From: Betaproteobacteria bacterium
Lineage (GTDB): Bacteria > Pseudomonadota > Gammaproteobacteria > Burkholderiales > SG8-41
NCBI GenBank assembly: GCA_016199545.1
Contig: JACQGN010000078.1
Location: 1-36,167 of the forward strand
Direction: 5' to 3'
Length of the DNA stretch: 36,167 bases
A program made the position numbers and the translations under genes. Under the pieces are notes generated by a model. That model was not told the origin of the DNA, made no database searches, and saw nothing but the letters and a program-made list of their open reading frames with translations. Below, one piece after another: positions 25,454 through 35,493 of the stretch (position 1 is its first letter; each line of letters opens with the position of its first letter).

Positions 25454-26476
25454 ATGCCAAAACCACGATGGCTGATATCGGCCGTCGGTTTAGGCGCGAT
25501 CGGCACGGTCGCCTGGCAGCTATGGATCAATTTGCTCGTGCCCTCGCCGCAGACTTCGCGTGCGCTCGAAGCGGTCATTCCTGGGCCAACGGGTGAGCCC
25601 ATCACGCCCCTGCCCGAATCGATCCCCCTGGACGCCAGAAAGGTGGCGTTGGGCAAGCGTCTTTTCCACGACAAAAGCCTTTCCCGCGACAACAGCGTAG
25701 CTTGCGCCAGTTGCCATGCGCTGGACAAAGGCGGGGTAGACGGACGACAGCGGTCGATCGGAATTGGCGAACAAACGGTAGCGGTCAACGCGCCGACCGT
25801 ATTTAACAGCGGCTTCAATTTCAAACAGTTTTGGGATGGCCGCGCGGAATCCCTCGAAGATCAAATCGACGGACCGCTGAACCATCCCAAGGAAATGGGC
25901 TCCAGTTGGCCTGAAGTCATCGGCAAGCTCAAAAATGACGCGGCCTACGTCTCCGCGTTCGCCAATATTTATCCGGACGGAATTCAAGAAAAAAACATCA
26001 AGAATGCGATCGCCACCTTCGAGCGCGCCCTGGTCACCCCCAATTCGCGCTTCGATCGATACCTGAGGGGTGACCGCATCGCCATGACCGCGGACGAACT
26101 GAAAGGTTACCGCCTGTTCAAGAGCTACGGCTGCATCGCCTGTCACCAGGGCGTTAATATAGGCGGAAACATGTTCGAGAGACTCGGCGTGATGGGCGAT
26201 TATTTCAAGGATCGCGGCGATATCGTGCAGGCGGACTTGGGGCGCTTTAACGTGACCAAGAACGAAGAGGACAAGCATATGTTCAAGGTTCCCGGCCTGC
26301 GCAACGTGGCGCTCACCGCGCCCTATTTTCACGATGGTTCCGCGGCCACGCTGGAACAAGCGGTGACCATCATGGGCAAATACCAGTTGGGCGTAGCCAT
26401 GCCCTCGAGTGACGTGGCGCTCATCGTCGCGTTTCTTAAAACATTAACCGGCGAATACGCCGGCAAACCGCAATGA
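25454..26476 (+). CDS. Membrane-anchored di-haem cytochrome c peroxidase
   Basis: 340-residue member of the CcpA/MauG family, which reduces H2O2 in the periplasm using electrons from small c-type cytochromes. An N-terminal hydrophobic segment (about residues 5-24) acts as signal or anchor. The first haem site is CASCH (about residue 88), the second CIACH (about 228). [20 protein letters not shown] and [18 protein letters not shown] are family blocks. ATG at 25454 is used (AGGAG eight bases upstream); an adjacent GTG at 25451 is in frame. The stop codon overlaps the next gene by 4 bases (ATGA), so it is translated with a c-di-GMP signalling protein. Confidence 0.92.
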   Translation: MPKPRWLISAVGLGAIGTVAWQLWINLLVPSPQTSRALEAVIPGPTGEPITPLPESIPLDARKVALGKRLFHDKSLSRDNSVACASCHALDKGGVDGRQRSIGIGEQTVAVNAPTVFNSGFNFKQFWDGRAESLEDQIDGPLNHPKEMGSSWPEVIGKLKNDAAYVSAFANIYPDGIQEKNIKNAIATFERALVTPNSRFDRYLRGDRIAMTADELKGYRLFKSYGCIACHQGVNIGGNMFERLGVMGDYFKDRGDIVQADLGRFNVTKNEEDKHMFKVPGLRNVALTAPYFHDGSAATLEQAVTIMGKYQLGVAMPSSDVALIVAFLKTLTGEYAGKPQ

Positions 26477-29466
26477 AGTTCGGCAAGCCATTACTCAGAC
26501 AGGCTGGCGCCGCGCTGGGCGTAGTCCTGGTGTTGGCGTTTCTCGTCGTGAACCTGCGTTCCATCGATCCCGCCAAGCACGACTTGGTGACCGCCAACTT
26601 AAGCAAGGTGCAAGAACTCGATTCCGAACTCGGTGAGCTCGTGCTCAAGCTCCGCTACGGGCTGCTCAATAACTACGACCGGCTGGCGGCAACGCTGGAC
26701 CGGATCAAGCGGCTCAAGCGCGATCTTGAAGCCGGGGAATACGCGATCGCGGGGCAAGGGAACGCTGAAATCGACCGGGCGATGTCGGAGTTTTCGCGGA
26801 CCCTGTCAAACAAAGCGGTCTTGATCGAACAGTTCAAATCCCATAACGCGCTGCTGAGGAATTCCGCCTACTATCTGCCGCTGTCCGTGGCAGCGGTATC
26901 CAGTAGCCCGATGGCGCCGGACAAACTGCGCGACACGCTGCAGGCGCTGTTGCGCGACGCACTGCTGCTGCAGTTGGGTGCCGCGCAGGACGATTACAGC
27001 CGGGCATCGGAAACCCTCGATCGATTGATCGATGAACAGGATAAATACCCGCCACTCCTGCGCGCCGCACTCGATAAGGTTATCCGGCATGCGCAAAACA
27101 TCCTGGCCTATCAGCAGAAGATGGATAAGCTGATTCCGCAAATCACTTCAACGCAGAACCAACGCCTCGGCGATGAGCTTAGCTTGGCCTACAACCGGTC
27201 ATTCGACCGCGAGTTGACGCGCGCGAATGCTTACCGCTTCGTTCTTCTTCTCGCATCCATGGGGCTGCTGGCCTACGCGGCCTATGCGTTCCTCCAGCTA
27301 CGCCAGAACGCGGCGCGGCTGGCGGACAGCGAGTCGCGATATCGTTCCGTCGTGGCTGCCATAGCGGAGGGTATCGTCATATGGGACAAAGAGGGCCGGA
27401 TTATCGGCTGCAATGCGAGCGCGGAACGCATACTGGGCCGCTCATTGGACCAGATGAAGGGACTGGTCTATTTTGACCCGAGCTCGCAGCCGATCCGCGA
27501 AGACGGCTCTCCTTTCCCGAACGAGGAACGCCCGTCGAATGCGGCGCTGCGCACCGGGCACCCGCAATCCAACGTGGTGATGGGTTTGCGCAAACCAGAT
27601 GGCGCCGTCCTCTGGCTTTCGATGAGCGCGCAACCGCTGCTCCAAGAAACGGACATGGCCTCCTCCGGCGTCGTCACTTCGCTTGTCGACGTTACGGAAC
27701 GCAAACAGGCTGAAGAGAACTTGCGCCTTGCCGCCAACGCCATGGAAAACACCGCGGAAGGCATCATCGTCTACGGCGCGGACAGGCGTATCGTCCACGT
27801 CAACAAAGCGTTCACCGTCCTGACCGGCTATACCCCCGAGGAAGTCATCGGCAAGACGCCGGAGTTTCTCCGGTCGGGTCAAGATGACGAGGCTTTTTAT
27901 TCAGAGCTGTGGGAAGCGGTGCAGCGAACCGGCCACTGGCAGGGCGAGGCGTGGCGGCGCAGAAAGAGCGGGGAGATCTATTCCGAATTGCGCAGCGTCA
28001 GTGCGATCAAGAACGAAGCGGGAAGAACAAGCCATTACGTAACGGTGTTCACCGACATCTCGGCGTTCAAGGAGTACGAAACGCGCCTCCAGTTTCTGGC
28101 CCATCACGACGCCTTGACGCATCTTCCGAACCGCGTGCAGTTCCAGGACCGGTGCAAGGAAGCGTTCCTGCGGGCGAATCGCCACGGAAAACCGGTCGGG
28201 GTGCTGTTCATCGACCTCGATCGCTTCAAGGCCATCAACGATTCGCTCGGCCATGCGATGGGGGACGGGCTGCTGCAATCGGTGGCTGAACGCCTGAAGC
28301 AATGCGTGCGCGAAATCGATACGGTCGCGCGCACCGGGGGGGACGAGTTTATCATCCTGCTCGACGAGATGAAGGAGTCGCAGGACGCGGCGACGGTCGC
28401 CGAGAAACTGCTCGTCGCGCTGTCAAAGCCGTTTACGCTCGGCGACCATGACCTTGTTATCTCCGCGAGTATCGGCATCAGTTGCTATCCGGAAGACGGC
28501 GGCGACACACAAATCCTGCTGAAAAACGCCGACGCCGCGATGTACAGCGCCAAGAAACAGGGGCGCAACACCTACCGCTTCTTCTCGGCGGAGATGAACG
28601 CCCACGCGCTTGAAACCCTGGTCTTGACCAACCAACTGCGCCAGGCGCTGGAGCGCAATGAATTGCTGCTGCATTATCAGCCGCGCATCGATCTCGCTAC
28701 CGGAAGGATTACCGGGGTGGAAGCGTTGATCCGCTGGCAGCATCCCGAGCGCGGGCTGATTCCTCCCATCCGCTTCATCCCGCTGGCCGAGGAAACCGGG
28801 CTGATCGTGCCGATTGGAGAATGGGTGCTGAAAACCGCCTGCACGCAAATGCGGGCTTGGCAGGACGCCGGTATGCCGCGCTTCGTAATGGCGGTGAACC
28901 TGTCCGTGCGTCAGTTGGAACACGCCGGTCTTGTGCAACGCATTGCCTCGGTCCTGAGAGAGACCGGGCTGAACGCGGACTCGCTTGAGCTTGAGGTTAC
29001 CGAAAGCATGGTCATGCGAGACTCCGAAGGAAGCGTGAAATTGCTGGCTGAACTTCACGCGCTCGGCATCGCGCTGGCTATCGATGACTTCGGCACCGGC
29101 TACTCGTCGTTGAGCTACCTGAAGCGATTCCCTATCGACTATCTGAAGGTCGATCAGTCTTTCGTCCGGGGTATCCCGGTTGATGCCGATGATGTCGCGA
29201 TCACGAGGACCATTATTGCCGTGGCCAAGAGCCTCGAGCTGCGGTTGATCGCCGAAGGGATAGAAACGCAGGAACAGCTTGCGTTCCTGAAGGCCGAGGG
29301 CTGCGAAGAAGGGCAAGGGTATCTTTTCAGCAAACCCCTCGCGGCGAAAGATCTGGAACGGCTGTTGAATGAAAGCGGCGCAAAGGGCTTGATATTCTCG
29401 CGCGCCGGCACGCATGAACAGTTTTTCGCGGCCGGGATAGGCATAACAAGCCCCGGTGCTCGATAG
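26473..29466 (+). CDS. DAHL-PAS-PAS-GGDEF-EAL signalling protein
   Basis: 997-residue membrane receptor that probably makes and/or degrades c-di-GMP. There is a transmembrane helix at about 10-28, an all-helical periplasmic region at about 30-250 resembling the DAHL sensor domain, and a second transmembrane helix at about 255-275. Two PAS domains follow (about 285-405 and 415-535; the second has [20 protein letters not shown]). The GGDEF domain has its signature at about 621 ([10 protein letters not shown]) and the EAL domain starts at about 725. EAL catalytic motifs are complete: [34 protein letters not shown] and EGIE. Both enzyme domains look competent, so the net output cannot be told. 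The 4-base overlap with the peroxidase suggests that peroxide or redox state is sensed or linked. Confidence 0.92.
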   Translation: MKFGKPLLRQAGAALGVVLVLAFLVVNLRSIDPAKHDLVTANLSKVQELDSELGELVLKLRYGLLNNYDRLAATLDRIKRLKRDLEAGEYAIAGQGNAEIDRAMSEFSRTLSNKAVLIEQFKSHNALLRNSAYYLPLSVAAVSSSPMAPDKLRDTLQALLRDALLLQLGAAQDDYSRASETLDRLIDEQDKYPPLLRAALDKVIRHAQNILAYQQKMDKLIPQITSTQNQRLGDELSLAYNRSFDRELTRANAYRFVLLLASMGLLAYAAYAFLQLRQNAARLADSESRYRSVVAAIAEGIVIWDKEGRIIGCNASAERILGRSLDQMKGLVYFDPSSQPIREDGSPFPNEERPSNAALRTGHPQSNVVMGLRKPDGAVLWLSMSAQPLLQETDMASSGVVTSLVDVTERKQAEENLRLAANAMENTAEGIIVYGADRRIVHVNKAFTVLTGYTPEEVIGKTPEFLRSGQDDEAFYSELWEAVQRTGHWQGEAWRRRKSGEIYSELRSVSAIKNEAGRTSHYVTVFTDISAFKEYETRLQFLAHHDALTHLPNRVQFQDRCKEAFLRANRHGKPVGVLFIDLDRFKAINDSLGHAMGDGLLQSVAERLKQCVREIDTVARTGGDEFIILLDEMKESQDAATVAEKLLVALSKPFTLGDHDLVISASIGISCYPEDGGDTQILLKNADAAMYSAKKQGRNTYRFFSAEMNAHALETLVLTNQLRQALERNELLLHYQPRIDLATGRITGVEALIRWQHPERGLIPPIRFIPLAEETGLIVPIGEWVLKTACTQMRAWQDAGMPRFVMAVNLSVRQLEHAGLVQRIASVLRETGLNADSLELEVTESMVMRDSEGSVKLLAELHALGIALAIDDFGTGYSSLSYLKRFPIDYLKVDQSFVRGIPVDADDVAITRTIIAVAKSLELRLIAEGIETQEQLAFLKAEGCEEGQGYLFSKPLAAKDLERLLNESGAKGLIFSRAGTHEQFFAAGIGITSPGAR

Positions 29467-29476
29467 CTCGCCCGGT

Positions 29477-29511
29477 GCCCGTTGCGGCGCCGGATCAGGG
29501 CTGCAACGGGC
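29477..29511. terminator. Inverted repeat between convergent genes, possible bidirectional terminator
   Basis: GCCCGTTGC (29477-29485) and GCAACGGGC (29503-29511) are a perfect 9-bp inverted repeat with a 17-base loop, 11 bases after the stop of the GGDEF-EAL gene and about 100 bases beyond the end of the convergent MFS gene. There is no U-tract on either side, so termination is likely only in part or with Rho. Confidence 0.4.
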
Positions 29512-29609
29512 GATTGATGGCGACCGGAATGCGGCGCGGCCCGAATGCGCGTTTGAAGATTTCGAATCGTCCGGAGACGGAAGTGCCACAGTCCAGGCAT
29601 GGCTGACGT

Positions 29610-30752
29610 TTATGTTTCCGGCCGGAGTTTCCACCACAAGATCGCCATCCCGGCGCAAGCACACGCAGCGGCAAACGAGAACGTCGCGGCGGCGCCGAAC
29701 TGCTCCCAGGAGTAGCCGCTCGCAAGTCCTCCCAGGGTTCCGCCAAGACCATATGCGAGACTGCCGTAGATCGCCTGGCCGCGTGCCTGGTGGCGCCCGC
29801 GAAACAGGCGATGAATGACACCGATCGCAGCGGCATGGAACGAGCCGAAGGTCGCGGCATGCAGTGCCTGCGCGAGCAGCAGCACCAGCAGGCTGTCCGC
29901 CCCCCAGCCGATCGCCGTAAAGCGCACGACCGCCAGCCCAAGGCTCGCGATCAGGATCTGCCGCAGGCTGAATGCCCGGTAGAGATGCGGCATCCAGATG
30001 AAGATCGCGATTTCGCAGATAACGCCCAGCGCCCACAGCCAGCCGGTCACCGCCTTGCTGTAGCCGTGGTCGACGAGATGGATCGAATAAAAAGTGTAAT
30101 AGGGGCCGTGCGCCGCGGCCATGAGCGCGCTCGCCACGATCAGCGCGACCGCCTCGGGTCGGCGCAAGATGTCCCTTATCGGCAGGAGATCGGTTGGATG
30201 CGGCGCAAGTTTCGGCTCCGGAATCGACCAGCCGACCGCCAGCATCGCCACCATCGTTGCCAGCACGATCCACGGCACCACTCCCACCGCAACAATGTCG
30301 AGCGTATAGCCCACGCCCACGACGGCGACGATGAATCCGACCGAGCCCCACACCCGGATGCGGCCGTAACGCGCGGTATCGTCGTCGAGATGCGACAAGG
30401 TCGTCGCCTCCACCAGCGGCAAGGCCGCGCTCCAGAAAAATGTCATGGCGAACAGCACTGCGAACAGCAGGGCAAACTGCGTGCCGGCAAACACGCCGAG
30501 GAAACAGATCGAGCCGGCTGCGCCGGTCACACGCAACACGCGCAAGCGGTGCGTAGTGCGGTCCGCAAGCCAGCCCCAGAGATGAGGCGCAACGATGCGC
30601 GACAGTTGCGGCAGCGACATCAGCACGCCGATCTCGATCGCCGACATTCCCGCGCCGTCGAGATACAGGCTGAAGAACGGCGCGAACGCGCCGATGTAAG
30701 CGAAGTAGAAAAAATAGAACCCAGCGAGACGCCGGTATGGCAGCCCGGGCAT
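29610..30752 (-). CDS. MFS transporter of the HcaT/MFS_1-like type
   Basis: 380-residue major facilitator with about 12 hydrophobic segments. The N-terminus (YRRLAGFYFFYFAYIGAFAP) and the loop between helices 2 and 3 (PHLWGWLADRTTHRLRVLR) resemble the 3-phenylpropionate transporter HcaT group. FWSAALPLVEATTLSHL and RIRVWGSVGFI are further hallmarks. The substrate is unknown. Its ATG overlaps the stop of the Res-like gene by one base (TGATG), so it is translationally coupled to the restriction genes, although similar transporters usually occur alone. It might be a passenger whose expression was captured by the operon. Confidence 0.87.
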   Translation of the reverse strand: MPGLPYRRLAGFYFFYFAYIGAFAPFFSLYLDGAGMSAIEIGVLMSLPQLSRIVAPHLWGWLADRTTHRLRVLRVTGAAGSICFLGVFAGTQFALLFAVLFAMTFFWSAALPLVEATTLSHLDDDTARYGRIRVWGSVGFIVAVVGVGYTLDIVAVGVVPWIVLATMVAMLAVGWSIPEPKLAPHPTDLLPIRDILRRPEAVALIVASALMAAAHGPYYTFYSIHLVDHGYSKAVTGWLWALGVICEIAIFIWMPHLYRAFSLRQILIASLGLAVVRFTAIGWGADSLLVLLLAQALHAATFGSFHAAAIGVIHRLFRGRHQARGQAIYGSLAYGLGGTLGGLASGYSWEQFGAAATFSFAAACACAGMAILWWKLRPET

Positions 30753-33700
30753 CAGGCCCCGGCAGCGGACAATATCAGGCCTGGAATGTCGGACACCTGT
30801 TTCGCGACTCGATAGCGCCAGCGACCGAAACTTCCCTCAGCATTCACCGCATTCGCCCACCGTTCCGCCGCTTCGCGCTTCACTTCTTCCAGCTCGTCGA
30901 ACCCCTTCGTTTCAGCGATAAGGTATCGATGAGCATTGCCTTCGAGCCGGATGATGAAATCGGGGAGATATTCATGCGTCTGTCCGTTGTGGACATAAGG
31001 AATTGCGAATCCGAGCCCCGCATTTTTCACGAAAGCCTGCGTCTTCGGATGCGTATCGATCAGGTAGGCAGCCGACTGTTCCCATCTCTTGGTGTCGGAA
31101 ACCATGAAATTGACGTGGCTGCGCACGACTTCCCGCGGCTCGCGACCGGTCCAGAAATCCACTTCAGCCGTCGAGCCGGCACCGCGGCGTGCCTCGTAAC
31201 GGGGCATCTCGGGTGCCTCTCCTTCCGCCGTATCGGGACCGATTGCATTGGTCAACCGTTCTACAACCCACGTATAGTACGGGGCCAGAAAAACATCGCG
31301 CAGATCGGCCGGCGCTTGCACCTTGACTTTCTCACCCAGATAACGCTCAACGATGCCCAGGAGCTGCGGAAAGAGCGCATGCGCGGGAACCTCGCAGCGC
31401 CGGCTCTTCACACAGTCTTGCACCAACGCCTGTGCAAGGTCGAACTTGAGTTCCTGTAACCGACGCTGCGCGCGATAGGCGTCAAGGGTCGCCTCTTCGG
31501 ACTTACCGGGACCCAGCACGGAAAGCCGGCCGCTTACGCTCGGCAATAGTCTGCCGAGTTGCACCTCTGGGGGAATCTTCTGCGGATCCACAGTGATCCG
31601 CGGAATGTCGTGCCAGTTGACTGCGATGCGATTGCGGATCGCCTGCGTATAACCCTCCACGCGCGGGAAGCGAATCTCATACATCGACTTTGCCGGCAAC
31701 GCATGAACGTGCCAGCGCTTCGCCGGAGCCGGCGCTGCCCCGGCGGCGTTGGCCTTGAAGGGAATGATCTGGAACGGCACCCCGAAAACTTTGGCCGTCT
31801 CTTCTGAGAATTTCCCGTCGTCGTTCAGTGCATAGCGCGTGCGGCGTAGCCCGCGCCCCACCACCTGTTCGCAGAGAAGTTGCGACATGAAGGGGCGCAA
31901 ACCCACGATATGCGTCACCGTATTGCAGTCCCAGCCCTCCGTGAGCATGCCGACACTCACGATGCAACGTATGTCGCGGCCTGGTGGGTGAAGGGGACGC
32001 CCAAGCTTTTCGGCGAGCTCGACAAAATCGTCCGGATAGACCGCGCGGCCAAGCGCGTCAGTGGGCCAGGCGGTCTTGCCAACCGTGTCGAGCGTAAAGC
32101 GCATCCAGCGCGACTCGTCTGATTTCGCTTCTCCAGTATCAGTCTCGCGTACGACCTTCGAATCCACGCGGATGGTGTTGATCGTGCCATTCCCGTTCCT
32201 GAACGATTCGATCTTCGAATGCGGAATCCCGGGCGGAGGCTGATCCTGCGCAATCCACTCGTACAGCACGCGCGCGATCTGGGTGTTCTTGCACACGATG
32301 ATGAAAACTGGTGGCCGCCTGTCTTCCTCATCCGATTGCTTCCGGCGCCACTCCTCCTCCCACAACCCCGCCAGCATGGCTATCGGCGTGTGGGCATACT
32401 TGAGGATCGCCTCCGGCTTGGGCGCGGCCTTCCTCCCGCCCTTCTCCGCCGTCGTCAGTTGCGGCAGTATCCAGTGCCAGATATTGAAATAGCCGGGTAT
32501 CGACGAGCCCGTCGTATCGCGCACCGCAAGCTGCGGAATCTTGACCAGCCCGGACTCGATCGCATCAATCAGGCCAAAATCGCACACTACCCACGGGAAC
32601 GGGCGATTGGTGTCCTGTCCGACGCGCCCGAGGTAATAGGGCGTTGCAGAAAAATCCACGCAGAAGTTGATTCCCCGTTGTTTCTGTATCTTGTCCAGGC
32701 CTTCGATCCATACCGTCGCCTCGCTGTAGAACTCATCGAGCTCATCGTCCTCGTCCTCGTCCTCGTCGGGTTCGTCGCGGCGGATGCGATACGCGTGGTG
32801 TGCTTCGTCGTTCAAGACAAGAAGATTCCGTTTGCCGCCGATTTCCCGTTCTAACACCCGTTCGACCAAAGCCGTATCACTCTCAAGGTACCGAACCGAC
32901 TCGACGCGAGATTTCACGAGGTTGCCGCTTCTGTCGCGATCCTCCTCGAGAACCGTCAGCAACCCCGCCGCGACCTGTCGCTCGAAGTCCGCCTGTGTAA
33001 GGTACCGTTTGCCGCGTGCGGTCGTCGTCTTCTCACCGATGATGATGGTCTCTACCCGGCGCTCCGCCACGCCAGCACGTATGACCTTGCCACTGTCACC
33101 CGCCACTTGCGGCGTCTGCGGTTCAAAGACATGCCAGTTTGTGACGAACACCTTGCCGTGCGCAATCAATGACATGAGGTGTGGCGGCACCAAATCACGG
33201 GTGCGGTAGAGACTGGCGTCACCCGTTTCCGGATTCAGTTCGCCCAGCCGGTCGCGGATCGTCACGTTCGGACAGACGATGAGCACGACATCGGAGAAGC
33301 GTGCGTCGGAACGATCCGCCTGCTTGTTGAGGATGCTCCACGCCGCGAGCATCGCCATCACCGTGGATTTGCCGGATCCCGTCGCCATCTTGCAGGCGTA
33401 GCGCAGGAAGCCTTTGTACCCCTCAGCCTTCCTGTCCGCAGAAGGTTCGTCGCGCGGAATATCTATACCTTGCCGAAAGTCCGCCCGCGCTTCGGTCAGG
33501 AAAATCACCGTCGCCGCCGCTTCAAGCTGTGCAAAAAACAGCGGATGTCCGCGCCCCTCGCGGCTCCAATAAGCGAGAAGTTCTTGCGTCGTGCGCGATG
33601 CGCCCGGATATCCCGCGGAGCGCCACCCCGCGAGCCGCTCGCGTATGCGGGTCACGAGCTTCAGCTCGATCATCGTTCCGACATCCGCCTGCGCGGTGTC

Positions 33701-33853
33701 CCTGCTTGCAGCGCGGGGGTCGCGATAGAAGTAGTGAGCGAAGCGGCGCCCCTCCCGTTTGACGGGGATCTCGCCTTCGACTATCCACCAATGCTGCTGT
33801 GGCTCCTCGAAGGGAGAATTGAGTATCGGTTCGCCGACTTCGAAATTGCTCAC
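30752..33853 (-). CDS. Type III Res-like helicase-nuclease (BPTD_3080-type)
   Basis: 1033-residue restriction enzyme subunit: SF2 helicase fused to a C-terminal nuclease. The N-terminus (SNFEVGEPILNSPFEEPQQH) is characteristic of the BPTD_3080 family. Motif I is KMATGSGKST (residues 155-164), motif II DEAHHAYRI (about 350), motif III FSATPYY and motif VI QVVGRGLRRTRY; TEGWDCNTVTHIVGLRPF lies between them. A PD-(D/E)XK site is visible as PDF (964-966) and ETK (981-983). All key residues are intact and the frame is unbroken. It overlaps the upstream ATPase gene by 4 bases. Type III Res subunits normally need Mod for target recognition; the methyltransferase remnant at 35490-36061 is broken, so activity here is doubtful unless another copy exists. 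Confidence 0.92.
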   Translation of the reverse strand: MSNFEVGEPILNSPFEEPQQHWWIVEGEIPVKREGRRFAHYFYRDPRAASRDTAQADVGTMIELKLVTRIRERLAGWRSAGYPGASRTTQELLAYWSREGRGHPLFFAQLEAAATVIFLTEARADFRQGIDIPRDEPSADRKAEGYKGFLRYACKMATGSGKSTVMAMLAAWSILNKQADRSDARFSDVVLIVCPNVTIRDRLGELNPETGDASLYRTRDLVPPHLMSLIAHGKVFVTNWHVFEPQTPQVAGDSGKVIRAGVAERRVETIIIGEKTTTARGKRYLTQADFERQVAAGLLTVLEEDRDRSGNLVKSRVESVRYLESDTALVERVLEREIGGKRNLLVLNDEAHHAYRIRRDEPDEDEDEDDELDEFYSEATVWIEGLDKIQKQRGINFCVDFSATPYYLGRVGQDTNRPFPWVVCDFGLIDAIESGLVKIPQLAVRDTTGSSIPGYFNIWHWILPQLTTAEKGGRKAAPKPEAILKYAHTPIAMLAGLWEEEWRRKQSDEEDRRPPVFIIVCKNTQIARVLYEWIAQDQPPPGIPHSKIESFRNGNGTINTIRVDSKVVRETDTGEAKSDESRWMRFTLDTVGKTAWPTDALGRAVYPDDFVELAEKLGRPLHPPGRDIRCIVSVGMLTEGWDCNTVTHIVGLRPFMSQLLCEQVVGRGLRRTRYALNDDGKFSEETAKVFGVPFQIIPFKANAAGAAPAPAKRWHVHALPAKSMYEIRFPRVEGYTQAIRNRIAVNWHDIPRITVDPQKIPPEVQLGRLLPSVSGRLSVLGPGKSEEATLDAYRAQRRLQELKFDLAQALVQDCVKSRRCEVPAHALFPQLLGIVERYLGEKVKVQAPADLRDVFLAPYYTWVVERLTNAIGPDTAEGEAPEMPRYEARRGAGSTAEVDFWTGREPREVVRSHVNFMVSDTKRWEQSAAYLIDTHPKTQAFVKNAGLGFAIPYVHNGQTHEYLPDFIIRLEGNAHRYLIAETKGFDELEEVKREAAERWANAVNAEGSFGRWRYRVAKQVSDIPGLILSAAGA

Positions 33854-35493
33854 AGACCGAAAGCCTTCTGAATTGCGTCGAGCTTCTCTTTCACTTCAGG
33901 ATGAATTTCCTCTGGTGTCATCAACGCCGCAATCTCGTGATAGCGCGTGTGGGAGATTCCGGCAAGGCCCGCAGCCTCGAGGATCGGAGGAATCAACCTG
34001 GTTCGCGCCTTGATCGTATTCAAGAATTCATGATCACCCAAAGGTTGCTTCACGACTGCAGGCGGATAATTTTCGTCAAAATATTTCAGCATGTCCGCTA
34101 TGTGTGATGGCGCCGCAGCATCGCCTACCTGCTTCGCGACAAATCTTGCCAACGAATCAGGGTGGAACAGGTAGCTTTCAATCTCGTATCGATTCCACCG
34201 CAGGCGCTGCAAGCCCTGTCCCGTGATCGGAGTTTGCTGCTGCCCGGGATGCGCATCGCCATCCAGCAGTTGGAGTCCGGGAAGTCCGGGCTTCACCAAC
34301 TGGAGAGCATCGAAGTGTTCCCTCGCCTGAATTCCCTTCCCGCCTTCACGTTGCTGGATGACGCGTGCCTTCCAAAGCAATTTGGTGGTCAACAGGTCGA
34401 GAGCGGGATGGCTCAGGACACGCGCCCAGGCACGCAGGACGTCCATATCGGTGTAGTCGTCCACATACAAGACCCCGGGCGCCGTTTCCGCGACCATGAT
34501 ATCGGTGTGGGTCAGCATACCCAGAGACTGAATCAGCAGCGCCCGTTCATTGGTGTCGGAAAGCAGCCGCGGCGTTCCATACATGAGGCACAGCTCGCGC
34601 GGGTCCACGCTCTCGATGATCACTTCCGAGTGAGTGGCAATGATCAATTGCGAACTCGTATCCGCCGCGACCGATCGCAGTTCTCCATAAATGGCGTCCT
34701 GGAGAATCACGTGCAAGTGCGCATCCGGCTCATCGAGGAGCAGGACTGCGCCGGGCCGCGTATGCAGAAAAGTCAGCAGCAGCAGGATTTGCTGAAAACC
34801 ACTGCCTGCGCTCGCAATGTCATAGCGCGTCTTGCCATCAACCCGCTTGTATTCAGAGATGATGTTTGCGCCCACCACCGGCGGAATCAGTTCGTAGTTG
34901 AAGAGCCTCTTGATCGCGCCCTGCAGGCGGTCCCAGGCTGCAGATTGATGAGCTTTTACCAGGAGGTTGCGCAGTACCTCGCCGGGGCGCGCTTGAGCCA
35001 GCAGGCCGTCGATGGTTTCGTCGCGCGCGTACAACGGCTCCTCGCGCGCGAGCCCGGTCATGGGTGGAATGAATACAGTGGAAAGCACCATGCCGCGCGC
35101 TGTCTTGGGCTCCACTGTTGCCTTCGGATGGACCTTGATCTGCTCCGTCGTATCGTGCCAAAGCTCCATGATCAAGGGCGCGCCGGCGTCAAACTCCAGC
35201 GCAATTTCTATCGGTCGGTCGGTGTTTCGCTCGTTCCACAACAAATCAAACTGACGCAGCGGGACGGCGGAGAATGCCTGGCGCGCGATCGGCGCATACT
35301 GATATCCACCGCCATGACGCTGAAAATTGTTGAGCTGCTTCCACGTGCGGAATGCGAGTTCGCATGCGGCAATCGCCTGCAGGAGTGTTGTCTTGCCCGT
35401 GTTGTTAGAGCCCGCGATGACCAATTGGCCCGGTAACTTGAACGTGACCTCGGTGAATCGCTTGAAGCCTTTGATGGAGACTGTGCGGATCAC
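33850..35493 (-). CDS. OLD-like AAA ATPase with TOPRIM-like C-terminus
   Basis: 547 residues. An ABC/SMC-type ATPase domain: Walker A AGSNNTGKTTLL (about 27-38), signature region ASAGSGFQQILLLL, Walker B VLLLDEPDAHLH (about 250) and the H-loop ATHSEV. The C-terminal part resembles the TOPRIM nuclease of OLD/GajA proteins: YVDDYTDMDVL, QLLDGDAHPG with the D-x-D pair, and RWNRYEIESYLFHP. The first acidic motif has Asp where OLD proteins usually have Glu-Gly, so catalysis is uncertain. It sits between the methyltransferase remnant and the Res-like gene with ATGA overlaps on both sides, which implies a job in the same restriction or defence system. A role as repair or regulatory ATPase is also possible. 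Confidence 0.8.
   Translation of the reverse strand: MIRTVSIKGFKRFTEVTFKLPGQLVIAGSNNTGKTTLLQAIAACELAFRTWKQLNNFQRHGGGYQYAPIARQAFSAVPLRQFDLLWNERNTDRPIEIALEFDAGAPLIMELWHDTTEQIKVHPKATVEPKTARGMVLSTVFIPPMTGLAREEPLYARDETIDGLLAQARPGEVLRNLLVKAHQSAAWDRLQGAIKRLFNYELIPPVVGANIISEYKRVDGKTRYDIASAGSGFQQILLLLTFLHTRPGAVLLLDEPDAHLHVILQDAIYGELRSVAADTSSQLIIATHSEVIIESVDPRELCLMYGTPRLLSDTNERALLIQSLGMLTHTDIMVAETAPGVLYVDDYTDMDVLRAWARVLSHPALDLLTTKLLWKARVIQQREGGKGIQAREHFDALQLVKPGLPGLQLLDGDAHPGQQQTPITGQGLQRLRWNRYEIESYLFHPDSLARFVAKQVGDAAAPSHIADMLKYFDENYPPAVVKQPLGDHEFLNTIKARTRLIPPILEAAGLAGISHTRYHEIAALMTPEEIHPEVKEKLDAIQKAFGL

Noticed and set aside
29495-29620. Possible small Cys-containing peptide (QPCLDCGTSVSG...) just past the MFS gene
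   Set aside because: No start codon or ribosome binding site in frame near it; cannot be supported beyond a suggestive composition.
28423-30351. Minus-strand frame of 642 codons across the EAL domain and the MFS gene
   Set aside because: Covers the antisense of a confirmed GGDEF-EAL gene and an out-of-frame copy of the MFS gene; no family motif.
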